The notes beneath the pieces were generated by a model. The model had not been told where the DNA came from. It saw only the letters and a program-made list of their open reading frames with translations, and did not search any database. DNA of 64,000 nt from Pseudolabrys taiwanensis (lineage in GTDB: Bacteria; Pseudomonadota; Alphaproteobacteria; Rhizobiales; Xanthobacteraceae), in contig NZ_CP031417.1 in assembly GCF_003367395.1 (NCBI RefSeq), forward strand, positions 1-64,000, in the 5' to 3' direction. Every line of letters begins with the position of its first letter. The stretch's first letter is position 1. Both the position numbers and the translations under genes were made by a program. Of this stretch, positions 16,702 to 26,013 are shown in pieces.

Positions 16702-18009
16702 TCAGGTGGACTTGCGCATACGATCGAGTCCAACGGATTTTTTCGTCGTGGAGCGATCGACCGACTGCTGCAAGCCCGCATATTCGGAATCGACGAGAAC
16801 ACCCGGAATTTCGTAGCGCCGCATATAGAACTCGATACTGAGACGTGCGAGTCTCCTAGCTGCGTGCTTGCCGTTCCGAAGTGCGTTCAGCAGGTGCGCC
16901 GCCACGCTTCTCGCATTGAAGTAAATGCTCTTGAGAAAACGTCGCCACGACGGGCGCATCTGGCTCGCTACCATTTCCCTTCCGCTCGAAATGCGGTCGT
17001 AGTGAGTAGGGGGCTGGCGATAAACTCTTCCTCTGAACAGGAAAAAATCCGCAACCTCCCTGGGGATCGCGTAATACCGTCCTTCAAGCTGGGCAATTCT
17101 GTAGCCATGGTACAGTCGATGGTTCAGTGTCGGAGGCCTCGGCAAAACGCGATCGATCGCAGTTTCGAAGGCACACAGAACTGGAATGCTGGCGCCTTGC
17201 GCTCGCTGTTGCGAGGCGCAAGCGAGAGCTAGCCTAACGGGATTGATGGTGGCGAAATTTGGAACGGCCGTTCTGCCGGGAGGAACAAGGTCGACCAGAT
17301 ACGCGCGGGCATAGGCCAACGACCACTCGTCGCAGTACGTTGGACTGCCGTCTCGCGCATCTGAGAGCATGCACGCCGCTGCGAAGTATTGGCGCGCGCT
17401 GTCACTATCCGATTTGGCGAGGCTAACAAACCCCATCGCAAGATCGAGCAGAATATCATCAGCCGGAGATTGCTTAGAGCTCTCGATCTTTACTAGCAGT
17501 TCAGCAAGGCTTGTTTTATCGAGAATCTGAGGCCCATTGATCGCAACGCTGCGCGCTAAGGCAAGGCTATAAGATGACGGCGTAGCGCATGCATTTGCAT
17601 AGTGCCGCCGGACGGCCTCCATGGGTTTGGAGAACTCCATCAATCGGCCAACGGCAATATTGTTTGGAAAGTAGCTCGGATTGAGTTTCGCAATCTCGGC
17701 ACGTACGTCGGACGCATGGTCGACCTGTCCGAGATGTTCGAGCATCAACGCAAGTTGATGTTTGCCTTCGATATTGTCAGGGTTGGCGGTGGTCGCTCGG
17801 ATCAGGATGTCGATGGCCGTCTGCCAAGCCAGCCGGTCGGTCAGCCCCTTGACTGTGCGTGGCTTGTAGATGTCGGCGGGATAGCCGAATGACCGGAAAT
17901 GTTCATCGTACAGATGATCCACGCCTAAAACCGCAACAGCTCGCCTCATGACCTCGCAGCCGGCTTCGACGGTTGCCGGTGGTCGGGCAAGATCAGCCGT
18001 GTCGTTCAT
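16702..18009 (-). CDS. Uncharacterised TPR-like protein
   Basis: A 435-residue protein of unknown function. Residues about 60-115 contain a TPR-like helix pair (ATTANPDNIEGKHQLALMLEHLGQ), and more helical repeats may follow up to about 200. The C-terminal half has a Tyr-rich YHGYRIAQLEGRYYAIP segment and an Arg-rich basic tail. No signal peptide or membrane segment is evident. It is divergent from the large protein at 18306 and may, like other TPR proteins in glycan loci, organise biosynthetic enzymes. By eye its base composition is AT-richer than that of the genes beyond 32 kb. Confidence 0.6.
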   Translation of the reverse strand: MNDTADLARPPATVEAGCEVMRRAVAVLGVDHLYDEHFRSFGYPADIYKPRTVKGLTDRLAWQTAIDILIRATTANPDNIEGKHQLALMLEHLGQVDHASDVRAEIAKLNPSYFPNNIAVGRLMEFSKPMEAVRRHYANACATPSSYSLALARSVAINGPQILDKTSLAELLVKIESSKQSPADDILLDLAMGFVSLAKSDSDSARQYFAAACMLSDARDGSPTYCDEWSLAYARAYLVDLVPPGRTAVPNFATINPVRLALACASQQRAQGASIPVLCAFETAIDRVLPRPPTLNHRLYHGYRIAQLEGRYYAIPREVADFFLFRGRVYRQPPTHYDRISSGREMVASQMRPSWRRFLKSIYFNARSVAAHLLNALRNGKHAARRLARLSIEFYMRRYEIPGVLVDSEYAGLQQSVDRSTTKKSVGLDRMRKST

Positions 18010-18305
18010 TCAGGTTCACCACAGGACAAAAATCTCTTTAGGGAAATATCAGCAGCGAATACTCAGGGGATCGCCCGCCGGACAGCTCGCAACCTGCCGG
18101 ACGCCATAATGCTGCCGAAAAATCCAAGGTCAAGTCAAAGATTTAGCTACCAAACACATTTGCTCTACTATCGAAACCTTGCGATGGCTTGAGGGTGCCG
18201 GACAGCATCCAGGATTGACACGGTTGTCTCAGGTGTGGCCTACATCCCTATGTGAGCTGGCCACGCGGCCGGTGGCATATTGCCAGCTGTGGGGCGGCTA
18301 CAATT
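18010..18305. promoter_or_regulatory. Divergent intergenic region
   Basis: This stretch separates leftward 16702-18009 from rightward 18306-19760. A perfect TTGACA (18215-18220) is present, but at 17 bp spacing the -10 position (GCCTAC) is poor, so any promoter assignment is weak. An earlier in-frame GTG at 18252 could start the rightward gene. Confidence 0.25.
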
Positions 18306-19760
18306 GTGTTTTTTCATTTTTCAACCGTCGTATGGGGACCTTGGCACACAGGTATCTTCCTGGATGTGAACCTTCCCAGCTTGCTGGCGGACGGAAACCT
18401 ACCGGCGTTCGCGGCTCAGCATCGCGTCACTTATCGAATATTTACATCGGAAAAAGATAAGGCGAGAATTTCATCTCATCCGGCTTTCAAGAAAGCGCTC
18501 GAGTACGTCACTTTTGAGCTGATTGCTTGCCCCGTAGAAGGAAGCAGCGATCCCATCGGAATGCATCATCAGCTATGGCGTCGAAGCATTCAGGATGCGC
18601 GCGACGCTGGCGCGATGATCCTCTTCGTTCCGCCTGACGTTACGTGGTCGAACGGTGCCTTTCGCCACGTTGCCGATCTGGCCACGTCGGGTAAGAAGGC
18701 GATCTTCATTACCTATATGCGTGTCGTCTCGGAGACATGTGTTCCCGAGGTTCGTGAGCGCTATCTTGCGCGAGACGGTGTCACAATCGATGTGTCGTCG
18801 CGACAGCTTGTCGAAATGGCATTCCAGTATATTCATCCGCTGACGCTAACCTATCTGCGGGAAAGTCCGAACTTTCCAATTCACCCAGAATTCATCCTGT
18901 GGAGGGTTCCGGGCGAAGGATACGTGATGCGCGTTCTCGTCCGGGAAATGTTTGCATACGATCCACGGGTCGTGCTGCTCAATGAACAAGCGCTGCCAGC
19001 GCATGAGCTCGATCCGGAGTTGACGCATTTTATTACCGATTCGGATGACTTGTTCGCGTTGAGCTTTGCTCCGCTGATGAAAGACGTCGACTGGTTCACC
19101 TCGCCGCAGAAGCTCGATGCCGTTACGATCGGAAGCTGGTGGTTGCGATATGATAGCCCCGCCAACGATACAGTTTCCGCGCTTTACTACCGAATACATC
19201 TGGGTGAGCGAACGCCTGAGTTATGGCGGCGGATTGAGCGGCAGTCGGACATCGTTATGTCTCGGCTTATCGGTGCACGAGAAATTTTGCGTGTCATGCG
19301 GGCGATGCCGCAGGATCGCATGGCCATGGCCCGCCGCGTGGTCGCCGCTGCCTTGGTTCAGACGCGAGTCGCGCAGCTCGTTCATTACAAAGATCCGGTG
19401 ACGATTATCGTTCCCTCCGGCGCCGAAATGGTGCGCTGGCTTTTTGATAACGGCGCACGCTATCTGAAGAGTGGCGCGGAGAACGGCCTTGCGAACTTGT
19501 TGCTTGACCATGTTATTGTCGGCACCGTCGACTTGACCGTGCAGGAAGATAGAACTTTTACGACGATGCGCGGCAATTCTCGGCAGTTAAGTTGGCAGCG
19601 TGGCGTGCCACACATCGATGGCGTGCCGCTTCAAACCCGGCCGGTTTTACTGGAACAAGATTGGGGTTATCTAGTCGGTCGTCATGCTCTGATGGCTGAG
19701 GGGGTTCTGCCGCGTGTTCAGCCGGACGCCATCGACGATCCGCAGCCTAGGCTCATATGA
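18306..19760 (+). CDS. Uncharacterised protein, paralogue of 9863-12049 without TPR tail
   Basis: About 484 residues from the GTG at 18306 (GGGGCGG 7-8 bp upstream); GTG 18252 is the alternative. After a hydrophobic opening it reads WGPWHTGIFLDVNLPSLL, a segment that recurs in proteins of this type in glycan loci. VPPDVTWSNGA near residue 108 parallels the paralogue's DHIFANGA. Residues about 361-465 (VTIIVPSG, DHVIVG, TFTTMRG) are the weakly FAS1-like region. The N-terminal region may be a GT-A-like transferase. Its function is unknown, and the absence of classical glycosyltransferases nearby supports a sugar-transfer role. Confidence 0.65.
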   Translation: MFFHFSTVVWGPWHTGIFLDVNLPSLLADGNLPAFAAQHRVTYRIFTSEKDKARISSHPAFKKALEYVTFELIACPVEGSSDPIGMHHQLWRRSIQDARDAGAMILFVPPDVTWSNGAFRHVADLATSGKKAIFITYMRVVSETCVPEVRERYLARDGVTIDVSSRQLVEMAFQYIHPLTLTYLRESPNFPIHPEFILWRVPGEGYVMRVLVREMFAYDPRVVLLNEQALPAHELDPELTHFITDSDDLFALSFAPLMKDVDWFTSPQKLDAVTIGSWWLRYDSPANDTVSALYYRIHLGERTPELWRRIERQSDIVMSRLIGAREILRVMRAMPQDRMAMARRVVAAALVQTRVAQLVHYKDPVTIIVPSGAEMVRWLFDNGARYLKSGAENGLANLLLDHVIVGTVDLTVQEDRTFTTMRGNSRQLSWQRGVPHIDGVPLQTRPVLLEQDWGYLVGRHALMAEGVLPRVQPDAIDDPQPRLI

Positions 19761-19834
19761 CGGTCCGGCGCCGCTAGGCCGATCTCAATGCTATGGCGGT
19801 TGTCTCTCTGGGCCTTCTCATTTTCTTTCGCGGA

Positions 19835-19913
19835 AGAGACGTCCGTCTCTGGAGGCGGGCGGGCCCTTTCGACGGCTCATTGCGCTAGCGCACCCCGCAG
19901 GGTTTAACCTGCG
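19835..19913. terminator. Group of hairpins between convergent genes
   Basis: Three perfect inverted repeats lie between the convergent genes ending at 19760 and 19904: AGAGACG-TC-CGTCTCT (19835-19850), GCGCTAGCGC (19882-19891), and CGCAGG-GTTTAA-CCTGCG (19896-19913). The last overlaps the stop of the leftward gene. No strong T-run follows, so they are candidate bidirectional terminators only. Confidence 0.35.
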
Positions 19914-21112
19914 CCTCTCATATCGTCGCGAAGCATCGCTTTATATTTGGAGGTCGCAGAAGCTATTAGCCCTGCAAGTGTTTGCGCGATCGGAGTATCC
20001 TTTACGTCCGGTCGGTCCTTGAGCCAGTCCAGCAGTTCAAATGCATATTCGACCTGACCGAATGCTTCTGCAAGCGCCGCAAGTTTGAGTATGCGTGGCA
20101 AAGGAAGTTGAGCGGCGTTATCGTCGCTAATCGGATCGCGCAAGTAAAGAGCATGCCCTTCGATCAATTGGCCCCACGACGAGGTTAGCTGTCCCACGCC
20201 GGGCTGCATGATCTTCAGATGCTGTGCGGCGATCGGGGACGCAGATCGGCCGATATAGTGATGCGCGAGCAAGTCGAAGAAAGTAAAACCGCGTTGACGC
20301 AGCAGACGATCGGTATCGGCGAAAAATGGCCTGTCCTTGTACGATTCAACGAACGCAACTTCGATCAGCACGCCCAGCACCGTATCGAGGAGCGGGCCGG
20401 CGCCATCGAGAATCTCATGTTCGGCGCCTTGGACGTTAAGCTTTAGGAAGTCGATGCTAGTCGTCCCGGTTTGGCCGGACCAATCAGCGAGGCTGACGAC
20501 CGTCATGTCCTCCTCGCCGATAGGAAAGAAAATTTCTGCGGCCAGGCTTATCTGGTGCGGATTTTCGAACTTCCAGCGGTCCGTGACAGATCGATTCTGC
20601 GGCAGAAACGAGCTGCCTCCGCCGGCTTTGTTGTGCTCAAACTTGATCGTGCCTGAGGATCCCCAAAGCCCGGCCGGTACGAATTGCCATTCGATTCCGC
20701 CGGGGCCCGGCGTCGAGTTGAGGCGAGCGGCCTCCGCCTGGTCGGGCTCGAAGCCAACAAACTTCATGCGGCTTGGCGGAAACGGGCGCCAGCGCAGGTC
20801 GCGGTCGACTTCGCGCGCGCCGCCGTCAACGACAAGAAATCTATCATCTTGAGGAAGAAGTTCCAGAATTCCAGGTAGTAAGACCAACTCATCGCGACGC
20901 TGATAACGGGAAAGTTGCGCGTCGGCTTCGCGCGATGCAGACCCTGTCTGTAGCGACGAAACCGGTGTGTTGCCCTGTGTCAAAATATAGAGCTGGGACC
21001 GCGCCACGGCCAATTCGGCGCCGACGTTGTGAAGTTGGGCTTTCAGTTGTTTGTTCTCTGCAATGAGATCGCGAACGCCTAGAAAACGCGAAACAAAATC
21101 TTTCAGTGCCAT
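19904..21112 (-). CDS. FkbM-family methyltransferase-like protein with N-terminal coiled coil
   Basis: About 402 residues from the ATG at 21112, with GGGGAC 7 bp upstream; a start at 21256 would add 48 residues of poor quality. A coiled-coil stretch (IAENKQLKAQLHNVGAELAVARSQ, split over about residues 16-45) is followed by the FkbM SAM domain: FLVVDGGAREVD, then VGFEPDQAEAARLN, and FLKLNVQGAEHEIL as the FkbM-type motif. The C-terminal part has helical repeats. FkbM enzymes O-methylate sugars and other hydroxyls. The coiled coil could tether it to a chain-length or capping complex, as with WbdD-like terminators. That comparison is inference. Confidence 0.8.
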   Translation of the reverse strand: MALKDFVSRFLGVRDLIAENKQLKAQLHNVGAELAVARSQLYILTQGNTPVSSLQTGSASREADAQLSRYQRRDELVLLPGILELLPQDDRFLVVDGGAREVDRDLRWRPFPPSRMKFVGFEPDQAEAARLNSTPGPGGIEWQFVPAGLWGSSGTIKFEHNKAGGGSSFLPQNRSVTDRWKFENPHQISLAAEIFFPIGEEDMTVVSLADWSGQTGTTSIDFLKLNVQGAEHEILDGAGPLLDTVLGVLIEVAFVESYKDRPFFADTDRLLRQRGFTFFDLLAHHYIGRSASPIAAQHLKIMQPGVGQLTSSWGQLIEGHALYLRDPISDDNAAQLPLPRILKLAALAEAFGQVEYAFELLDWLKDRPDVKDTPIAQTLAGLIASATSKYKAMLRDDMRGAG

Positions 21113-21431
21113 AGAAACGTCCCCAAACTCTAAACTATGTTGACCATGAACGATGTCGACTTCCCGTGCAACTCGCGCGGCATCGATGCGGGTGTGCGAT
21201 ACCGCTAGTGCGCCGGCTCGATGTATGGGTACTTGTCGTGTGACTAGCGCCTTCAAGGCGGTTGCATCCGCCCATTCTATTCATATCGCCCCCGTCCGCG
21301 GGAGGTTGCGTCGCAATACAACCAGTGGTAGCATTAAAAAGCTTATGTCAACGATAAGCAAGAGCAAGTGTCTCGATAGCGTGCTATTTTATGGAGTTAG
21401 TGTTGGCCGGTCGGATCGACGGAAGTAACGC
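21113..21431. promoter_or_regulatory. Divergent intergenic region, AT-rich near its right end
   Basis: This 319-bp region separates the leftward FkbM gene and the rightward SGNH-like gene. Its right third is AT-rich (TTAAAAAGCTTATG, then CTATTTTATGG near 21380-21395) and likely holds the promoter of the rightward gene. No coding frame is convincing. Confidence 0.35.
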
Positions 21432-23240
21432 TTGTTGTCGCAGTCATTGTTAGCATTCGGCGCTCGCATCAGCAGTGTCGTATCGCGTCGAAAGTTCGGT
21501 AAGCCGGCCGGCCTTCTCGGCTTGATTGGGGGCATCTCACTTTCGCTAGCGGTCGCCTGCGTGGCGACGTTTACCTACTTATTCATTTGCGAAGTCTTGG
21601 TGAGAATATCGACGCATAGTTTATTTCGCTTTCAAGATTTCAGAAACGATCGGGTTCAAAGTCCCACGACCAACACGGCCATCGATTACGACCCTGTCGT
21701 TGGTTGGGTTATGAAACCGGACCACTCGACGGCCTACACAAGTTCGCCGCCATACACCGTGAACACGTTAAAGTACGGGCTGCGCTCTAACGGCGAGCCG
21801 TTTTCGGAATTGCCGAGCGGAGGCGTGTTGGCGGTAGGGTCATCGTTTACGGCAGGTTCAGAAGTCTCCGATGTGGAGACTTGGCCCGCCCAATTACGGC
21901 GGATGCTTAATCTGCCGGTCTACAACGGCGGTGTCGGCGGTTACGGTGCGGACCAGATTATTCTGCGCGCCGAACAGCTCATGCCGCTACTTCGGCCAAA
22001 AGTACTCATCGTCGATTTGTTGGCCGATAATATTCTTGGCGTAACCTATTCGTCCTACGGTCGTCCCAAACCGTATTTTTTGGTCGAGCATGGTGCGCTC
22101 GTAGCTCACAATCAACCCGTACCCAAGGTCGAGCAAGACCTCGAGGGCGGTGATGCCAAGCACTGGTTTGCGCATTCGATTGTTGTCAGCCGCTTCATGG
22201 AAGCGTTCTTTAGCGACTGGTGGTTCGCTGGCCGAAACTCAAGCTTCTCTCGGACAAGCGGAGATGAGGTCGAGATTACGTGCAGGTTGCTCCATCGTCT
22301 CAAGAAGAAGACCGATGAGGGTGGGGTTCGACTAATTCTATATCTGCAGTTTGCCGGATCGCACATTATCGGCGGGCTGTCGGAACCACCGCATGCGGCG
22401 TTGGTACACGAGTGCGCGCAGTCTCTCGGAATCCAGACGGTCGATGAATTCGGTGCGCTGGCCGCCATATACCGCGGAAATGCTAATGCGCTGCGCGAGA
22501 ACTATGTCAGAAAGCCGGATGGCTCGACCGGACACAAATCTCCGCTCGGTAATGGTGAGGTCGCTCGAAGAGTCGCGGCCGCGCTGTTGGAAAGTCCGCA
22601 ACTCGACCACGACGCGGCAGCCGTTGCAGACTACGCGGACACGACCGAGAAAGAGAGCGCGGTAGGGCCATATCGGAATTTCTTTTCTGACTCCGAGAGT
22701 ATCCCGAATTCGGACCGTCCCGGTTCGATCGTCAGCCTGACTTGCGTTCGCGGTTTCTGGCCGCTGGTTCGTACCTATCGTCTCGCGGCGTCCGGGCCGC
22801 CAGGCGAGCATTACTTCGCGGTTGATGGCATCGATCTAAGTCCAGGCTATGTGAGCGCCTCATTGGAGGTCAAGCCGGACCAGTCCGGAAAATTTCGAGT
22901 CCAGTTATTCGGGCCGAATAGTCAAGGAGCGGTCGCCGACTTCGATCTCGCAAACCGCGAGTCGGCAACGATACGCTTGGGTAAGGTGCGTAGCATTAGC
23001 AGTGGAGTGGAGGCGGCCGGTTTTGGTTGGTACCGCGCTTGGCTGACTTTTTTCTCTCCGGTGGGTGGGCGAGGGGCCTTTATCATTCAACTGGCGGAGC
23101 CGTCCGGCAGATATGATTTTGCGGCGGCCAGGGAGTCGGTCTTGATTCGCAAGATACAGATCACAAAGGGGCGTTCTGTGCCTGCCTACCAAACGGATGT
23201 TCCCATCGTTCGCCGAGTACGTGCGGCGGCCTGTATGTAA
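21432..23240 (+). CDS. Membrane-anchored SGNH/GDSL-hydrolase-like protein
   Basis: A 602-residue protein using TTG as start (GGAAG 6 bp upstream). One membrane helix lies at about residues 25-55 (LLGLIGGISLSLAVACV). An SGNH-like core follows: AVGSSFTAGSEV is the block I Ser motif, YNGGVGGYGADQ supplies the Gly/Asn block, and a GHKSPLGNGEVA segment late in the domain supplies a His. The C-terminal 180 residues look like a beta-sandwich (carbohydrate-binding type). Such proteins acetylate or deacetylate exported polysaccharide in the periplasm, often with an MBOAT partner, and an MBOAT gene is directly convergent. An earlier catalytic Asp is not certain. Confidence 0.7.
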   Translation: MLSQSLLAFGARISSVVSRRKFGKPAGLLGLIGGISLSLAVACVATFTYLFICEVLVRISTHSLFRFQDFRNDRVQSPTTNTAIDYDPVVGWVMKPDHSTAYTSSPPYTVNTLKYGLRSNGEPFSELPSGGVLAVGSSFTAGSEVSDVETWPAQLRRMLNLPVYNGGVGGYGADQIILRAEQLMPLLRPKVLIVDLLADNILGVTYSSYGRPKPYFLVEHGALVAHNQPVPKVEQDLEGGDAKHWFAHSIVVSRFMEAFFSDWWFAGRNSSFSRTSGDEVEITCRLLHRLKKKTDEGGVRLILYLQFAGSHIIGGLSEPPHAALVHECAQSLGIQTVDEFGALAAIYRGNANALRENYVRKPDGSTGHKSPLGNGEVARRVAAALLESPQLDHDAAAVADYADTTEKESAVGPYRNFFSDSESIPNSDRPGSIVSLTCVRGFWPLVRTYRLAASGPPGEHYFAVDGIDLSPGYVSASLEVKPDQSGKFRVQLFGPNSQGAVADFDLANRESATIRLGKVRSISSGVEAAGFGWYRAWLTFFSPVGGRGAFIIQLAEPSGRYDFAAARESVLIRKIQITKGRSVPAYQTDVPIVRRVRAAACM

Positions 23241-23255
23241 GTAAAACGTCGCAGT

Positions 23256-24653
23256 CTAAAACTCGAAATATATGAACTTCGTTGAGGCCCCCTGGCTTAG
23301 CGTCATCGCCACCGCCCAAAGTACGAGCACAAGCGGCAATACCACGGCCGGCCGCAGCCGGCGCGCGACGACGTAGATGTGCCGATGGTCGTCGAAAATG
23401 TGCAGAGCTGCGAAGATCGCGAGCAATATTAGGACAGAGAGATTGGCGCTGGCATAAGCGACAGCGCCGGACCAATTGCCGACGAAGGGAGCGGAAAGAA
23501 TTTGGAAGGCCTTACTCAGCGTGGGCGCGCGGAAGAAGACCCATAGCAGTGTTACGAAATGAAAAGTTAGGAAGATAGCGATCATCCGCGGCATTTCGAG
23601 GGGCCTGCCGCGGCCAAATACACCGCGCATGAAATGCACGAACGCGAGGCCTACGCCGTGCAGGGCTCCCCAAATTACAAATGTCCAGCTCGCGCCATGC
23701 CAGAGGCCGCCAAGCACCATTGTGATAAAGAGGTTTACGTAAGTCCGGATCCGACCCTTCCGGCTCCCGCCGAGCGGGATATAAAGGTAGTCGCGTAACC
23801 AGAACGATAGCGTGATATGCCAGCGCCTCCAGAAATCGACCGGCGAAACCGAGATGTATGGGCGCAAGAAGTTGTTCGGCAATCGTATGCCGATGAGCAA
23901 CGCGAGTCCGATGGCCATGTCCGTGTAGCCACTAAAATCGCAATAGATCTGTGCGGAGAATCCATAAATCGCTAAAAGCGCCTGTGCTGCGCTAGGAGCC
24001 GCGTCTGCCGAGTAGATGGGGTCGACGAAGCCGCTAATCGTATCAGCAAAAACGAGCTTCTTGACCAAGCCCACGGTGAAAATCAATAAGCCGATATAAA
24101 AGCGCGCGTGGAGCGCGGGGCGCTGATGTTCGAGCTGCGGTACGAGCTCCACAGGTCTTAATATTGGGCCAGCAATGAGATGGGGAAAGAAAAGTAGATA
24201 GCCTGTCGATGTCGATAGTGAGGGAATGCGTGGATAGCGGCCGCGAGAAATGTCGACCACGTAGGCTGTCAATGTGAATGTGATGAAAGAGACGCCGAGA
24301 GGCAGCGGCAGGTTTAAAATAGGTCCCTTGAGGCCGAAGATCGGACCAAGGATGTCGCCGTAGACGAAGTCCGTATATTTGAAGAATACGAGCGGCAGAA
24401 AAAGCAGGATAATAGTTATGGCGAGTCTGCGTCTTTGTCCCTCAGGACGCTTGCAGCTTTCGATCCATAAGATGCCGCCATAAGCGATTGCCATCAACAG
24501 ATATGGCAGCCAGACGTAACTTGCTTTCCACCAAGCGTAGAAAACCGTACTGCCGACGATAATAAGTAAAATGCGCCCTTTGGGCGGCGTAACGAGATGG
24601 ACAAAAAAATAGGCAGCAAAGAACAGGAGGAACACCGGCGAGCTGAACAGCAT
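23256..24653 (-). CDS. MBOAT-family membrane-bound O-acyltransferase (AlgI-like)
   Basis: A 465-residue polytopic membrane protein. The opening MLFSSPVFLLFF, then YCDFSGYTDMAIG and FWRRWHITLSFWLRDYLYIPLGG, are hallmarks of the AlgI/DltB-type MBOAT family. LGGLWHGASWTFVIWG carries the invariant catalytic His. These enzymes move acetyl (or another acyl group) from a cytoplasmic donor to the periplasmic side for glycan acylation. It is convergent with the SGNH-like gene, 15 bp apart, so the two are probably functional partners although not co-transcribed. Confidence 0.9.
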   Translation of the reverse strand: MLFSSPVFLLFFAAYFFVHLVTPPKGRILLIIVGSTVFYAWWKASYVWLPYLLMAIAYGGILWIESCKRPEGQRRRLAITIILLFLPLVFFKYTDFVYGDILGPIFGLKGPILNLPLPLGVSFITFTLTAYVVDISRGRYPRIPSLSTSTGYLLFFPHLIAGPILRPVELVPQLEHQRPALHARFYIGLLIFTVGLVKKLVFADTISGFVDPIYSADAAPSAAQALLAIYGFSAQIYCDFSGYTDMAIGLALLIGIRLPNNFLRPYISVSPVDFWRRWHITLSFWLRDYLYIPLGGSRKGRIRTYVNLFITMVLGGLWHGASWTFVIWGALHGVGLAFVHFMRGVFGRGRPLEMPRMIAIFLTFHFVTLLWVFFRAPTLSKAFQILSAPFVGNWSGAVAYASANLSVLILLAIFAALHIFDDHRHIYVVARRLRPAVVLPLVLVLWAVAMTLSQGASTKFIYFEF

Positions 24654-24711
24654 ATTCCACCCGCCGGGCCGGCTCTGTTATCGAGATCTCACGTCCTTAC
24701 TGCCATGTCGT

Positions 24712-25863
24712 CTAGCGCCAGATTTCCATCGGTACCGGGTAATCGCGGCCGCCCTCTTTAATCTGCCTTGCCATGATCATCGCCTGTTCAATGCAGTCGT
24801 CGATATCGAGGCCGTAACGGTAGCTGCCATTTCGCCCGATCGAGTACACGTGGTCCGGCATCATCTCGAAGTACTTGCTCGCAAGCGCAATGTCCTTCTT
24901 GAACGGCAAGGGATAGTGGCGGCCATTCAACGAAGGAATCTCCATACCGATCAGCGTGGTCGGAGACTTATGGTGCGTCATTTTTTTATACTCGACCAGT
25001 CGCGTGAACTGCTCGTCGTTGGCGTAATAGAGAAAGTAAACATGCTCAGGGAAAACATGTTCGGTCGGAAAAACAATCTTATGGAAGTCACGGCCGATAT
25101 ACTTCAGCTCGCCGTGGCACTTGTCGAAAATCTCGTCCGGTGAAATGGCGTTCACGATCACGTCGAACGTCATCTTCTCGCCTTTGAGCCAGACCGTGCG
25201 GTTTGGAATGTCGTACCGCTCGATCTTGGTGTTGAGCAGCACCTTTACGCCCTGCACGGCATAATCGAAGTACTTGTTGTAGCCGTCTTCGGCGTAGGGA
25301 TAAGCCGACATAGCAGTATCCCAGGCGGCGCGGGGGCCGCTTTTGATGGTCACGCCCTTTGGTGACCAGTTGAAGGTGTCGATCTTCTTGCAGTCGTCGA
25401 CCAGCCACATCTTTTTATTGTAGCCGTCGATGAACTTGTCGAAGAGCGTCTGGCCGACCGAGCCGATCCAATAGGCTTCCAGGTCTTTGGCGTTCTCGAC
25501 GCCGACCGCATTCTTGCGTTCTTCTGCGATCTTGTCCCGGTCCGGCATCTTGGCGATGTCGTCCTCGTGAATGGGATAATTGTAAAAGGCGTTGTCACGC
25601 TCGACGTAAGTGATGAACTGGTGATCGGCGCAGGACCGCAACGGCACGATCGCGTCCATGTAGTCGTAGACGGCGCGATTCTGCGTCAGAAAATGCCTCG
25701 GGCCGAACGTGTAAGGATGGCCGCCGAACCAGTTGGTACGCACGCCGGCGCCCAGAAAAGGGGCCGCTTCCACCAGCAGCACGTCCCAGCCTCCCATCAT
25801 GGTGAGGTGGTGGGCGGCTGCACAACCGGCGACGCCGCCGCCGATAACGAGAGCTTTTTTCAA
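24712..25863 (-). CDS. UDP-galactopyranose mutase-like FAD protein
   Basis: A 383-residue flavoprotein of the usual Glf length. The FAD Rossmann motif GGGVAGCAAAHHL is at the N-terminus, and GPRHFLTQNRAVYDYM, WSPKGVTI and the C-terminal GRNGSYRYGLDID block align with the UGM substrate and FAD loops. It would interconvert UDP-galactopyranose and UDP-galactofuranose, or act on a related sugar; divergence in the middle means another UDP-hexose is possible. It precedes the Nudix and ABC export genes in the same direction, so galactofuranose could be in the exported glycan. Confidence 0.7.
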   Translation of the reverse strand: MKKALVIGGGVAGCAAAHHLTMMGGWDVLLVEAAPFLGAGVRTNWFGGHPYTFGPRHFLTQNRAVYDYMDAIVPLRSCADHQFITYVERDNAFYNYPIHEDDIAKMPDRDKIAEERKNAVGVENAKDLEAYWIGSVGQTLFDKFIDGYNKKMWLVDDCKKIDTFNWSPKGVTIKSGPRAAWDTAMSAYPYAEDGYNKYFDYAVQGVKVLLNTKIERYDIPNRTVWLKGEKMTFDVIVNAISPDEIFDKCHGELKYIGRDFHKIVFPTEHVFPEHVYFLYYANDEQFTRLVEYKKMTHHKSPTTLIGMEIPSLNGRHYPLPFKKDIALASKYFEMMPDHVYSIGRNGSYRYGLDIDDCIEQAMIMARQIKEGGRDYPVPMEIWR

Positions 25864-26013
25864 GGATTTTCACCTAATGACGGGACAAGGCCGCGTGCCA
25901 TTTCGCATATGAATCGTCACTTTTCAAGTCCCGGCCGGGCCATCGCAGGAAAGGATGGTTCCGACGGCCACGAACGAAGTTGCGGCTGGCCACACGGGCA
26001 AGAGGCCGCTCAT

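Noticed and set aside
18215..18243. TTGACA as a clear sigma-70 promoter
   Set aside because: The -10 at proper distance (GCCTAC) is too poor for a firm claim.
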